Source of the DNA: Trochalopteron elliotii | Taxonomy: Eukaryota; Chordata; Aves; Passeriformes; Leiothrichidae | Reading direction: 5' to 3' | DNA length: 64,000 nt | Assembly (NCBI GenBank): GCA_024734555.1 | Contig: JANPWX010000082.1 | Coordinates: forward strand, 541,757-605,756 | Shown: piece after piece, positions 35,394 through 47,641 of the stretch | Layout of the letters: each line of letters opens with the position of its first letter | Numbering within the stretch: position 1 is the first letter of the stretch | The notes under the pieces: generated by a model | The model's input: only the letters and a program-made list of their open reading frames with translations | What the model was told of the DNA's origin: nothing | Database searches by the model: none | Made by a program: the position numbers and the translations under genes

Positions 35394-36476
35394 GTGGACG
35401 ATGATCCAGGTGAAGGACCCTCAATGCCTCCCGACGACACCCAGTCAGACATCCAACCAATGGACACCCAATCAGAAGCCGACCAAACTAACACAAAATC
35501 AAGAGTCCAACCAGCTGGCACAAGGTCAAATGCCCAACCCACTGGCACACGATCAGGAGCCACTATTGAGTCCTTCTCCCTGAAGGACCTTTGAGGCCTA
35601 AGAAAGGATTACACTTGCCAAGCAGATAAATCTATAATCAGTTGGTTAGTCCGTCTTTAGGATGCTGCAGGTGAGGCTACAATTCTGGACGGCACTGAAG
35701 CAAGGCATTTGGGATCCAAGTCACATGATCCAGTTATTAACCAAGGAATTATGAGGGAGGCTACCCCGTGCAGTCTCTGGGAACGGGTCCTGGGAAGCGT
35801 GGCACAAAGATATCTATGTGCAGATGATCTCTATATGCAGCAAACCCAGTGGAAGACCATAGAACAAGGGATTCAGCACTTGAGAGAAATGGCAGTGGTG
35901 GAGACTGTCTTCTCAGATAACCTAAACACTAGGAACCCAGACTTGGTACCATGTACACCTGTGATGTGGCAAAAACTGGTACGACTTGGACCACAAGAAT
36001 ACTCTTCTTCTTTAGCAATAATGAAGGAGGACGACATGGGAGAGAGCGTGCTGGATATGGCAAAAAAACTTCAAGCATATTCAGATGTTTTGCATGGCCC
36101 AACACATGCCAGAATCGCAGCTGTAGAAACCCATCTGCAGAAATTAGAAGGCAAAATAGAGGAGAATCACCATACACTCAGAGATGAGATTAAAGAGATG
36201 AAAGAGGGCTTTCTCCAAATCTCGGCGGTACAGGTCAGAGGTTCTAGCACCAAACACAGACGTTCCCCAGATAGAGAGGGAAGGGGCATCCCACGAGGTA
36301 AGCTGTGGTCCCTCCTGCGTGATTGTAGAGAAGATATGAAAAGATGGAATAGAAAATCTACCGATAATCTGGCACAACAGCTGCATGAATTGTTAGACGG
36401 CAAGACTCAGAGAAGAAGTTCCACTAAGAAAGAAGTAGCTCCAGTTACCCAGGGACAGACGGATAACCAGGTTTAG
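35394..36476 (+). pseudogene. gag: ERVL gag, in-frame stops
   Basis: One frame is open across this region except for TGA at 35,592 and TAG at 35,658, ending at TAG at 36,474. The first part is a Pro/Gln/Thr/Asp-rich linker with near-repeats ('PAGTRSNAQPTGTRSGA'). The 255-codon stretch from 35,709 contains the capsid-like body ('SLWERVLGSVAQRYLCADDL') and a coiled-coil-like helix ('VETHLQKLEGKIEENHH'), then a basic tail. Identity as gag rests on position between primer site and protease in the same frame. No frameshift is present. Confidence 0.75.
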
Positions 36477-36530
36477 AGGGGCCCTGCCTCTAGCCAGGTA
36501 GAGGCTAGGGACAAGCGTGTTTTTTGGACT

Positions 36531-36776
36531 GTGTGGATTCATTGGCCTGGCACATCTGAACCACAAGAGTATAAAACCTTGGTCGATACTGGTGCACAGT
36601 GCACATTAATTCCATCAACACATGTAGGGGCAGAATCTGTCTCTATCAGTGGCGTGACAGGGGGATCACAGAATTTTACTTTGGTGGAAGCTGATGTTAG
36701 TCTGACTGGAAATGAGTGGAAGAGACGCCCTATTGCAACTGGCCCAGAGGCCCCATGCATTCTGGGCATAGACTAA
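36531..36776 (+). pseudogene. pro: ERVL retropepsin-like protease
   Basis: An aspartic protease domain in the same frame as gag. The active-site triad Asp-Thr-Gly is visible in 'LVDTGAQCTLIP' (about residue 18), and the end carries the usual hydrophobic-Gly motif ('PCILGID'). It is separated from gag by a single TAG and ends at TAA (36,774) before the reverse transcriptase continues in frame. The length of about 80 codons suits a retroviral protease monomer. Confidence 0.85.
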
Positions 36777-37836
36777 CTCCGAAATGGGTATTTCAAAGAC
36801 CCAAAGGAATTCAGGTGGGCATTTGAGATAGCGACTGTAGTGATAGAGAGTGTTAAACAATTGAACACCTTGCCTGGACTATCAGAGAACCCATCTGCTG
36901 TAGGACTTCTGAAGGGGGAAGAGCAACAAGTGCCAATTGCCACTTCAACAGTGCATCGCCGACAGTATAGAACAACTCGAGATGCCGTGATCCCCATCCA
37001 CAAGATGATTTGTGAGCTAAAGAGCCAAGGCATGGTCAGCAAAACCCACTCACCCTTCAACAGCCCCATCTGGCCTGTGCATAAATCTGAAAGAGAATAG
37101 AGATTAACTGTGGACCATCATGCCTTGAATGAAGTGATTCCACCCCTGAGCGCTGCTGTGCCAGACATGTTGGAGCTCCAGTACGAGCTGAAGTCCAAGG
37201 CAGCAAAGTGGTATGCCACTATTGACATTGCTAATGCATTTTTCTCCATTCCTTTGGCAGCAGAATGCAGGCCTCAGTTTGCCTTTACGTGGAGGGGTGT
37301 GCAGTACACTTAGAACCGATTGTCCCAGGGGTAGAAGCACAGTCCTACCATCTGTCATGAACTGATTCAGACTGCACTAGAAAAGGGTGAGGTTCCAGAA
37401 CATCTGCAGTACATCAATGACATCATTGTGTGGGGGAATATTGCAGCTGAAGTGTTTGAGAAAGGAGAGAAGATCATCCAGATTCTGCTGAAAGCTGGAT
37501 TCGCTATCAAGAAGAGCAAAGTTAAGGGACCTGCTCAAGAGATCCAGTTCCTGGGAATTAAATGGGAAGATGGACAGCGTCAGATTCCTACTGATGTCAT
37601 CAACAAAACCACAGCAATGTCTCCACCTACCAACAAGAAGAAAACGCAAGCTTTCCTAAGTGCCGTAAGTTTTTAGAGAATGCATATCCCTGAGTACAGC
37701 CAGATTGTAAGTCCTCTCTACCTGGTTACCCGCAAGAAGAACACTTTCCACTGGGGCCCTGAACAGCAACACGCCTTTGCCCAGATCAAGCAGGAGATTG
37801 CTCATGCAGTAGCCCTTGGAAATCAAATCCTGGAAA
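36777..37836 (+). pseudogene. pol: ERVL reverse transcriptase, stop-riddled and truncated
   Basis: It continues in the protease frame. Reverse transcriptase landmarks are in order: 'RLTVDHHALNEVIPP', motif A 'YATIDIANAFFSIPL', 'PQFAFTWRGVQYT', and motif C 'YINDIIVWG', in which the first catalytic Asp of the usual Y-x-D-D is Asn. The 'FLGIKWEDG' and thumb-like 'FAQIKQEIAHA' regions follow. In-frame TAGs stand at 37,098, 37,311, 37,332 and 37,674. The gene stops at 37,836 where another LTR begins. RNase H and integrase are absent. It is inactive. Confidence 0.9.
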
Positions 37837-38292
37837 TGTTGTAACAGTAACCCATAGGACAAACATGTTCTCAATACTGACTTGTAGCGACGCGAGTTTC
37901 AGGTTTTTGAATTTGTATTTTGTGTTTGTTATAAGTCTGTACTTGGTATGTCCCTTCCACTCCCTCCCCATTCCTACCCCTGTGGTTCCTCCTGATGTAA
38001 CCCCTCCCCCTTTCATTCCCCATTGGGTCAGTGTTTCCTCACCCAGCCCCCGAGTTGGGGAAAGGGACACACGACATCCACTCTCTCACCATGCTTCCCC
38101 CATGCTGAGAAGGGGTTCTGGCAAAACCCCTTCCACATGGCGGCACTGAATAAACACCTTGCCTAACAAGAGAGAACATGTTTCCTTCATCCAAGCCTGA
38201 ACCCACGCAGCAGCCTGCTGAGCTGAAGGACCCACACGAACTGTTTCTGTGGTATGGGGATTCCTGCTAGCCGGCATTAGCACCCCACCACA
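37837..38292 (+). mobile_element. LTR of another ERV at the pol breakpoint
   Basis: The segment can start 'tgttgtaacagtaaccc' and ends 'ccccaccaca'. It holds a TATA-like 'gttataag' (near 37,930), C-rich sequence, AATAAA ('gcactgaataaacacc', near 38,148) and a U5-like tail. The ERVL pol homology stops at its left edge and does not resume on its right, so it either inserted at or took part in the truncation. No target duplication is clear. The family is not recognised. Confidence 0.5.
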
Positions 38293-40533
38293 AAAGAAAC
38301 TTCAACACTGACTTTATGAGCATTTTTATGTACAAGTTAGGAAACAACTAGCACTTCAGTAAAATGATGTTTCATTGTTGCTTACTGCCATCAGAATCTG
38401 AGATACTCCATGCTGTTCAGGGTAATTGCTACAGTGGCAAACTGCACCCCAACAGCCCAGCATGCTGGTTAGTGCAAGTACAGCAAAGCATAGCCAAAGG
38501 CAAAACCTGTTTCACTTGGCATTAACCAGCAGTGCAGGCTGGATGCTTGAGCTGCACACAAGCCAAAGACAAACCATCTATTCAGCTGCCTGGTTAGTTA
38601 GCTCCAGTCGACTGAAAATTCAGGTTCCAATACCAGAATACAGCACTCTAAGGTATAGGATTTCAAGAAGAGTCCATTTTTCCTGGCATTTACTTTTTCT
38701 CCATGTTATTTCACTCCCTCAGGAAATCTCTCAAGTATCTTTTGATGTGAGCAAATATGGCTACCAAAGCATTAGCAAGAAAACATCTTTGCAAGAAATG
38801 ATATGCCAGAATATTTAGGACAATCCATTCAGGGTTTTCTTACATGGTACTTAGTAGCAACAGTTAGGCCAGCTATATTGAAAAAATGTCCAGATGCACA
38901 TTTCATGCATGTTCCCATTGGAATGATCCTCCAAGCCCCTTGTGTAAATATATTAACTTATCTCTTTAAAAAAATCAGTAAACTGTTTTAACATGCTAAG
39001 TTGTTTGAAAGAAAACACCATCAAATTTTTAATAGAAAAGTAAAATAAGCTGAGACAGTACTCAGGCAGACAAATCCCTAAGACTGAACCATGATTTGAA
39101 ACCTTATTTCACATTCCCTACACACACACTATAAATTATTTTCATTGTCACAACAGACTGCTAAAGCGTACATTTAAATAAAAGATGACTTTTCCAGATT
39201 TCAAAACTCAGTGTGAACCACTAATAAGACATAGGCATATGGCAGCACCCCTATGGAGCTGATGATTAAGCTTTCATACTGAGGTGAATGCTATGCAAAT
39301 CCAAGATATCAAGAAGGTGTGGTGTAACTTGAGAAGGTACTCAAATGCTCTAAATCCCACATCATAACTGCTAATCATAAACAAAATATAAAGTACTCTG
39401 GGGATATTAGCCACAGGTTCCTCTTCAGGTAACTCTTCCACTGAGCATGTCTTTTCCTTCATTCAAATAGTCTTAACAGAATATGTCCTTAATCAATATA
39501 AGTGCAAATTTTAAGGTTTTATCAGATCCTAATAAAAGAAAAGCTCTTTTAGAAGCCTGAAGCATATTGTATACAAAAATAATGTGCAACAATGAGAGAA
39601 ATAAAAGCATAAAAGGGGAAAAATAAGACAGTTGTTATGCGGTCAACTTGAGCTGATCATAAATTTTTTATTAAAGTAGCTTTACTAAGACATGTGAGTT
39701 AAGCCTGTTTAAGTTGGTTATGGGTAATAAGTTTTGCACAGTATAATATTTTGTGTTTGGATACTCTGGTACCTTTTGCTTCTGTTATCTTTTACATATT
39801 GCATTCACTCTATAAGAAATGCCTTTTTTTCTCCCCTTACTAGATCTAAAGCAGAGGTATTGTTGTAGATTTTGTTTTATACCATATTTATATAGAATTA
39901 TCTTTATGTATGAACCCAAATGAAATATTATAACCTAGTTCATTCACTTTATAGACCAGGATGCAGGGCTGTTGCAGAAAAGTAAGCAACAGCAACCCCA
40001 TACACAGTCCTACATGGGAAAGGTGAGAGGTTCTCATGACCAATGTGCTTCAGAAATCACTATATTTCTACATGAAAAAAATCAAAACAAAACAAACCTT
40101 TCTCCAACTCTGAGACAGCATTTATACTACCTGACAACCATTTAAGTTTTCTGGAGTTGGAATATGCTTCACTTTGCTCACAATGCATGCCATGGCACAA
40201 GATTAAGAAACAAAGCGCTTTGCTTCTACTGGGTCTTCCAATAACCAGTACAGTTATGTCTAGTTTGCCTCACAAGCTATGGTTCCTTAATGAGAAGAAA
40301 CAATATAAGAGAAAGGGAATGATGCTGATATAGATTGACAGAGACTGGAAAGGTTGACTGAAAGGACATTTTGAGATGCATGTGGATGGGTAGGGGCCAG
40401 GCCAAGCCTTGACATGAAGAGGCAGTGAACTGCTCCACAGCCCCTAGCCCTGCAGCCTCTATCCCAGTCTGGCAGTGGTACCAGTCAGGCACACCAGAGG
40501 CAATGCTTCACTCTGCCCTAACCCAGCTCCTCA
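38293..40533. other. Non-coding stretch
   Basis: AT-rich. No ERVL 3' sequence, repeat or gene can be supported. Confidence 0.45.
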
Positions 40534-40538
40534 GTGGC

Positions 40539-41203
40539 TGTCCTGGTTTAGGGCAAATTTGGGAGGAAACTTCCAAAGGGATTCCTCTAGAAAGCAAATT
40601 CAAGTGGCCCCTCCCACTACTGGGTCAGGAAAAGATTTCCTTGGAGAAAAGTGGAAAAAACCCTGTTTATTTAACAAGGAAAGTATTCACAAGCACAGAA
40701 AATGAATAATATTAAACAATGGAAGCTCTTGCTGTTCTGAAGAGATGGCAAATTCAGGAAGTCCTTTTTGTGGGGTGTAGCTCGGCTCACTCAGTCTCTT
40801 ATCAGTCCCTCTGGTGCTGGCATGCAGCATCCTAGGCCCCAGTGGGCCACAGCTGTGAGTTCTCACTGTTTTTCTGGGTTTTCACTCCAGAGCAGGTTTG
40901 AGTAGTTCTGAGAAAAAGAAAAAACACAATCTGGGGAACTTTCTGCTTCAGCTAGCAAAAAAAAACCCCCAAACCTAGCTAAAAGCAAAGGAGAGCTCTC
41001 TCCTGCTCCATGCTGCAGACAACACAGTCTGTGAGAAGAAATTGTGGGGAGCAAGTGCAGTTTCTGAAAACAAGCTTCCTCTCTTAGCTCTCACAACCAG
41101 TCTTAAAGGTGCAGAACTTATTTCTGGGCTAAACAGGTGAATGGGGATTCAAACAGCATCATAAATACAACTCAACATCATTCAGCATTGTCACCCCAGG
41201 ACA
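40539..41203 (-). mobile_element. Solo ERVL LTR with perfect target duplication
   Basis: On the minus strand it begins TGTCCTGGGG and ends CCAGGACA, 665 bases, the same family as the 5' LTR at 33,686. It is flanked by identical GTGGC pentamers (40,534-40,538 and 41,204-41,208), the hallmark of insertion followed by LTR-LTR recombination. Confidence 0.93.
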
Positions 41204-41208
41204 GTGGC

Positions 41209-43990
41209 CAAATGACCAGAAGTCCCACCTGGGGGAAAGGCCTAGGAAGGCTATGGGGTATTTAAAGCTGAACACAAGGCAAAGCATTTGTCTGGACCCT
41301 ACCTTCATCTAGGAGTTTCTATCTGAATACCACTATGTGAAGGCTTTTCTGTCTTTCTCTCTTTGTTTTTCTTCTAATTCCCTCTACTTGGAAGACTTTG
41401 AGTAATATAACATAGAATGAGTTAATTATTTGCTAAGTCAAATGGGCCAAGTTAATGCTCTGAGAAGTGTTTTATGATGATTTGATGTTGTACTAAATCT
41501 TTTACCAAAGCTTCCTGACTTTCTAAAGTTTGCCAGTAAAGTTGTTTTGACCTCTTGAGAATATCTGGTTGGTATTTCTTCCATGCGCCCTACCCAGAGT
41601 TACAAGAACTATTTTAACCCCTTTCAAAAGTCTCATTGAGCAGGTTGATTGAGGCCTTACAATGGATATTATTTATTCATTTCACTACCATCCATTTAAT
41701 GGTAAACCCACCCTTTTCTTTCTAGTCTCTGTCTTCCACATGCTAAGCCCTTCCTTGGCATATCCAAAAATTAGCTGCTTATAGTGCAAAATCTGAAGCC
41801 ATGTAAAATCTTTCTCAGTTAAGAGTTTAAAAATGCCTATCTGATTAATTGTGGTCTTAAAACAGTCATTACTGTACCAAAAAAGAAAACCCAAAGAAAA
41901 CAAAACCCAACAGCATCAAAAAAAATCCCAAACAAATTCCAGAACTATTAAATACAAAGAATACATGCACAGGTCTGTGCTAAGAGAAGAGACATGCATC
42001 TTATACATAATATGTACATCCATCCTATTTCAAATGTGCGAAGTCACAGGATGGTTCTGTTAGAACCACTTGGAAGAGTTCTGCAATTGAATGGATGGGA
42101 AAACAACACTGTTGATTACTTATATGTACAAGAAGATTGTCATTGCATGTAATGATATTTATCCAAGCCATTTTTCAAAATATGTCATTACATTGCTACA
42201 CACTTAACCTACAGAAATGGAAAGGTAAGATAAAATAATTGTCTCCTTCTTCTGACTTCCTTTCAGACAGAATTGCCTAACTCCATGTGTTACCATGGAT
42301 AATGCCTGCAAATTTACTCTGAGCATAGACAAACTATCTAGCTGCTCATCTAACTGTCCCTGTTCAGCAGTAAGAGTAAAACCTCTCTGCCAGTCATTCA
42401 GGAGTAGTGGTCAGATTTAAATCTAGTAGAATTTATTTTATTTCATAATTTTCCACTGAAACAAAATAATATTGAGTAGGAGATTAATGTGGGTATAGGG
42501 CCATTAAACAGTTCTGTGTCACTTCAAATGCAAGGTACATAATTTTCAAAGTGTCAATGTGTTGGATGTTTTCTGTTACAAAAGAACTCCTGAGTCCTGT
42601 AGCTATAATAGCAATGTTTAATAATGAAATTCACATAAATTATTGCTTTAGTAAAACAGTGCATGTGTCTTTCATCTTTGAAAAATTTAACTACACTTTT
42701 GTTTAATATTTTTGATTAAAATTAGATGTCCTAACATCTAAACACTCCAGGAACAGCTTCCTTTTTTGTTTACACCACAGGAAAAGTCAAAAGCATCCAA
42801 AAGTAAGACATAAAAAAGTAAACCACTGCTGACAGTAATTCCCTATTGTGCTTGTGACATCTGTGAAAAGCAGGATTTTATTACTTCTATTTCTCTTCAG
42901 GTTTTTAATCAAATTACTTGATTTTTGAAAATTTATATGCTAAAATTGGCTAGTAGAACCTTGATTCATAGAAGATTATGGGCTTTTTCCCCCTCTTATA
43001 TTTACAGGAAAAATCTGTTTTCAGAATCCTAAACTGTATCTCACTAACATTAATATACCTTCCAGTGGTTTTCATTTTAACTTTTCCAACAAAACCAGCT
43101 GCTTCAAATCCAAAAACCATTTTATTAGAAATAGATTATTTTATAAATACTAAACTATTCAAACTTGAAGATAATCTGTAAGGAAATGATAAACATTGTA
43201 GCAAATATACTGCTGCTTTTTCACCCTGATTTTGATAATTTCTCTTGGAGACGCATATTTGCAAGTACTGAGTAAAAATCTGATTACTTTTATGTAAATT
43301 GTGAAAGCAATAGGTGAAAATACTCAATGCTCCTCTTTTACATTGCTTTATGCATTTAAGTGCAGATTTTTAACATCAATTAAAAATGGGTTTTTTTGTA
43401 AATGTATTAGCACACTCATTAAACTTAAAGAACTAAGTTTTCCATGCAGGCATTTTTAAAAGGGAAATTATTATCACTCCTTGAATTACTTTTAATTTTA
43501 AAATTAACAGCCTTGAAATCATTAAATAGGTATAAAAAACTTATCCCACCTTTATATTTGGAAATATAGGCATATGAAATATATTTGCATTGATTAATTT
43601 AAATAGGGTTTTAATTTAGAATGTTAAGCTCAAGAAACAGGTTATTTAAAAAATAAAATCGTAAAGATGTTAAAATGTAAGCATTCAAGGTAAAATACTG
43701 TTATTTTTTCAACAAAACATAAGAGTACAAATATACTGACTATACATTTAACCAACCCTTTAGCTATTTCCAAGACCAGCCTGTTACCAAACCACATCAA
43801 TAAAAATAGAAGGAAAGATACTTCCCTTCTGTGTGGATATGGAGATTGCCAATCTTCTTCCTCCTTCTCCTACAAATTTGTAGAGAATATTGTTTTTGTC
43901 ACAACCCCCAGCTCATTTTTATCCTCACAAAAGTAGTTCTTGCTACAAAAATCTAATTAAAAGAAAATAAAATTTCCCTTGGTCAAGTTT
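41209..43990. other. Non-coding stretch, left part LTR-like
   Basis: The first 350 bases contain a TATA-like 'ggtatttaaagctg' (near 41,258) and 'agtaaagttgttttgacc' (near 41,537), as in an LTR. The solo LTR just left may have inserted into an older LTR. The rest is AT-rich and unique. Frames such as 42,978-43,181 lack support. Confidence 0.35.
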
Positions 43991-43999
43991 CTAATGGGT

Positions 44000-44600
44000 T
44001 TACACCTGAAACAGTGTGGAAGTCAATACAGACACTGCACTCAGAGTGCTTCATTAAAACATCAGAAGGCTCCAAGTATAAGTACCTTGTTATCTAGCAG
44101 TCTCTCATACCTTTTCTATGTAGTCTCCTAAGGGTAGCTCCACAGAGCTCTCAGGGTCTGTCCGTTTATGCCAGCAGCTAGTCTTCAGACTCAATGCTTC
44201 AACTCTTCTTCACACGCCAGCTCCACCCAGACTGACCTGGGACTCTGCTGTCCCTACCACACAGCTCCAGCTCTTCCTCTGAAGTCTTCTCCCTTCCTTC
44301 TGCAATTCCAGCTCACTCTTTGCTGTCCTTAACATGACCACCTAACCCTGCTTGTCCTATATACAGCACATTACCTTTTCTGTTCCTTGCACAACCTCCT
44401 AGCCCTTCCTCTTTACAGCACAACCACCAGACTCCAACTGACTCCAACTTAATCCTCTCCCAGCTACCTCACTCTTTATCACACCCATAGCTGAGTGGGC
44501 AAGGCTGTTCCCCCGCTCTTGGATAATTAACACAGCTGTAATATATCAAGGGTAAGATTACTTTTAGTACCATCTTTATCTGTCTTCCCACAATCTGTCT
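44000..44600 (-). mobile_element. Possible LTR, minus strand
   Basis: A pyrimidine-rich, less AT-rich block with a TATA-like box on the minus strand ('gctgtatataggac', plus near 44,362) in otherwise AT-rich sequence. Ends and family are not determined, and a host element is possible. Confidence 0.25.
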
Positions 44601-46421
44601 CCCCACAAAATAGGAACTGCAGGTCACATGGGAATGGATATATCAACATATTTCAGGAAGATCCAGCCTTTCATAGGCATTTCCAAATAAAATGTATCTA
44701 CAACAGTTGTTTATTGATTTTGTTCTGTCATGCTTTCAATTTTCCTGTTCTTTAGTATTTAAAATATTCAAAACTAATTTTTGGGACATTCTGGCTTCTT
44801 GTTGGTCATCACATTGGTTGAGGGAGGATAGAAAGAATTTACATACCTAAAATAGCCAGAACCATATCCTTGGAATTGCTTCAAAGGGAGACCACTGAGG
44901 ATGCAATCTGATGCAATAAAGCAGTCATTTCACAGGAATAAAAATGTTCAGTCATTGTATACAGTACAGCTCTGAAGAAGCAGGAGGGTGGATAAAATCT
45001 TCATTAGTGGTTTAGTTGCTCTTCTATTTATTAATTTGTTTGTTTTAGTTTTTTGTTTTTCTTAATAAGGTCAGGGATTCCTTCTTTCAGGCATGATCTA
45101 ACTTCACTGAGGAGACTACTACTATAATTTAAGAGAGAATAAACTGAAGTTACAGACTGAAAGTATGAAAGTGAAAGGAGAAATGTTATGGATTTGAGAA
45201 AGCAAAGAAGATTTTGAATTTTTGTGATGATGTAAGGCCTACCTAGCATAAAAATTTCAAGACAAGAGATTTGTCCAAATAAAAAACTTTAGTAGTAGAA
45301 GAGTTAGGCAGTGGAATATTGTCATCCCAGGAACTTCACTGGGATCATTGCAAGGTCAGAGCAATATACTGTACAGTTGCCAAACTGGACACAAATGTGG
45401 GGGCAGGGGGAGGGGGGAGAAATCAGTTTATATCAGTGAGGTAAAATCATTGTCAGAATTGCACAGAGAAAATGCCAGAAGTTTGTATAATACTGTCATT
45501 CACTTAACCATCCTGAGGAATGACTTAGGGGGGAAAACCAGAGTATTTAGTTTAATCTTGACTTCTTCTATCGTGTATTCATATTGAATCTCTCTACTGA
45601 TTTAATTTTCTGTTTCTTCAAAATAGATTCAAGATCGTACATAGATTAATCAGCACTTTGCAGCTCAGCAGCAAATACCAAGTAGATGCATTTTTCAAAA
45701 TTTTAATCTGAGTATTTCATCAGGGGTGATAGCCATTTATTTTATTTATCAGTCTTTGCAGAGTGATTTAGCTTTAGTTTCTTATTTTTCAGTTTATCAA
45801 TAATTGTGTTTTTTCTGATGCCATGGTGTGAAGAAGGTTGAGGATAAATCCTAGTTTCCTCACACTTATAGAACTGCCTTTCGTTTTTCTCGTCTCCTTA
45901 CAAAAAGATCGAGGGCAAAACCACATCATACCTGTGAAAAGCATTGTGCATCAAATTATCTTTTTTGGGGGTGGGGAGAGGGGGAGAATGGGTTGTTGTA
46001 GTAGGTGGTATTTTACCTTTGTTTTTATGAAAGAACAACCAACATGCTGCTTTCAAGAATAAAATAGTCTTTTCAGTATGCCTGCACTGTCCTTACCTCA
46101 GTAGTTAAAAATCTACACCACAGCCTCCTCCCTCTGTCTCTCCCTTTGCTGCAGAGAAGATCATACTCCACAGGCTGGTGTTACAGCCCACCTCTGAAAG
46201 TGGGGTAACTGAAGTTCTTGCTAAAACACCACTCAGAGCAGATTAGAATGAAGTGACACTGAATGATGGGAGTGACTATGTGTGTGTGTATAATGTATAT
46301 TTTACAACAATTTGATTGCAATGGAAAGAAGTATATAGCCATTTTGGGTATTATTGAAAGTAATACAACAATACAAAAGTACAGAAATATCACTTAAGAA
46401 AATCTATAGGGAAAAGAAAAC
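44601..46421. other. Non-coding stretch with weak exon-like signals
   Basis: AT-rich. On the minus strand near 46,097-46,147 and 45,840-45,955 there are acceptor- and donor-like sites around short open segments, the second with a small CpG cluster. Their phases do not join, so I do not call exons. Confidence 0.3.
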
Positions 46422-47058
46422 TGTCCTGGTTTAGGGCGAATTTGGGAGGGAATCTCCGAGTGGGGTTCCTCTGAAAAGCAAATCCAAACAGCCCCTCCCC
46501 CCAGCCGGTCCGGGGAAATAATTCCCTCAGAGATAGAGTGGAAAAAAAGCCTTATTTATTTAACAAACAAAATGCCCACAAGAATAAAGAATGAATAATA
46601 ATAATAACAATAATAATAATATGAAACAATAAAACCTCTCGCTGCTCCGAAGAGAGATGGCAAAACTCAGAGTCCGTGTCAGGAGTTTGTTTATCAGTCC
46701 CTTCAGTGCTGAAAAATGCCGAGCCCCGGCCCGGTGGGCCACGGGTGCAAGATCCCGGTGCTCCTCTGGGTTTTTCAGTCCTGAGCAGATTTAAACAGTC
46801 CCAAAGAAAAATAAAATAATAAAAAAAAAAACAGTCCAGGAAAGCTTCTTTGCCTCAGCTAGCTAGACTAACAAGAGGAGAAAGAAAAAAAAAAAAAAGA
46901 AACCACACAGTCCCAAGGACGAGAGCAGATTCCGAGGAGTGAGTTTGTTTCTCAAAACAAACTGCGCGCTTCTTCTTTCCCTGCTCACTCTCAGAACCAG
47001 TCTTAAAGGTACAGAACACAGAACAGACGATTTGGGGATACATAGTCACCCTAGGACA
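46422..47058 (-). mobile_element. Solo ERVL LTR, same family as 33,686
   Basis: On the minus strand it begins TGTCCTAGGGTGACTATG and ends 'ccctaaaccaggaca', 637 bases, with AATAAA near plus 46,555. It looks less decayed than the copy at 40,539. The flanks are A-rich ('aaaac' and 'aaaaa'), so a target duplication cannot be judged with certainty. Confidence 0.88.
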
Positions 47059-47190
47059 AAAAAGAGAAAGAAATGGTAAAGGTGGAGAGAAAAATACTGG
47101 AGGAGAAAGATATCACTACCTGTGGATCAAGATGCACGTCTTGATTGTTGCAGATGTGTGTTGGTTGAAGTGGTGGATACTGTCTTGATC

Positions 47191-47641
47191 TGTCACGATG
47201 GGGGAAGCCCATGAAACAAAGAATTTGATGCCTTGGAGTGGCTACCTAGAGCAGAAGCTAGACAGAGTTAGAGAATAACGTGGATATTTATTAAAGGCCT
47301 CAATAGATACACCTTGGGCAGTCAAAAGCCTCCCAGAGGAAAAAAAATGTGAGTTTTTCAGACAGATATAAGTTTGGTCTATTTGCATATCAGGCATTAA
47401 TCCTCCAATTATGGCTTTAGGTAGTGAAGTCATATTTCCCCAGTTTTCCTTCCCAATTCATTTTAGTTTATACTTTTCTGGGCCTGAGGCTGTAGGATGT
47501 CCTTGGGTCACAGGCCCAGAGGGGTTGTTTTTTCTAACCAAAATGTGAAGACAGTTAACTATACTTTATATGGAGTTTAGAGCTATGCACTAATGCAGTA
47601 CGGGATTTGAAAAGTATAAAAGCTAAAATCTTACGGCATCA
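47191..47641 (-). mobile_element. ERVK-type LTR, minus strand
   Basis: On the minus strand it can start TGATGCCGTAAG (plus 47,641) and ends 'cccccatcgtgaca' (plus 47,191). It includes a TATA-like 'cttttatactttt', an octamer-like 'atatgcaaatag' and AATAAA ('gcctttaataaatatcc', plus near 47,295) about 100 bases before the end. The end resembles that of the LTR at 6,195-6,892. The 5' limit is uncertain and no target duplication was found. Confidence 0.6.

Noticed and set aside
45840..46147. Two further minus-strand exons
   Set aside because: Splice-like signals and a CpG cluster exist, but the reading phases do not join and one segment has a stop.
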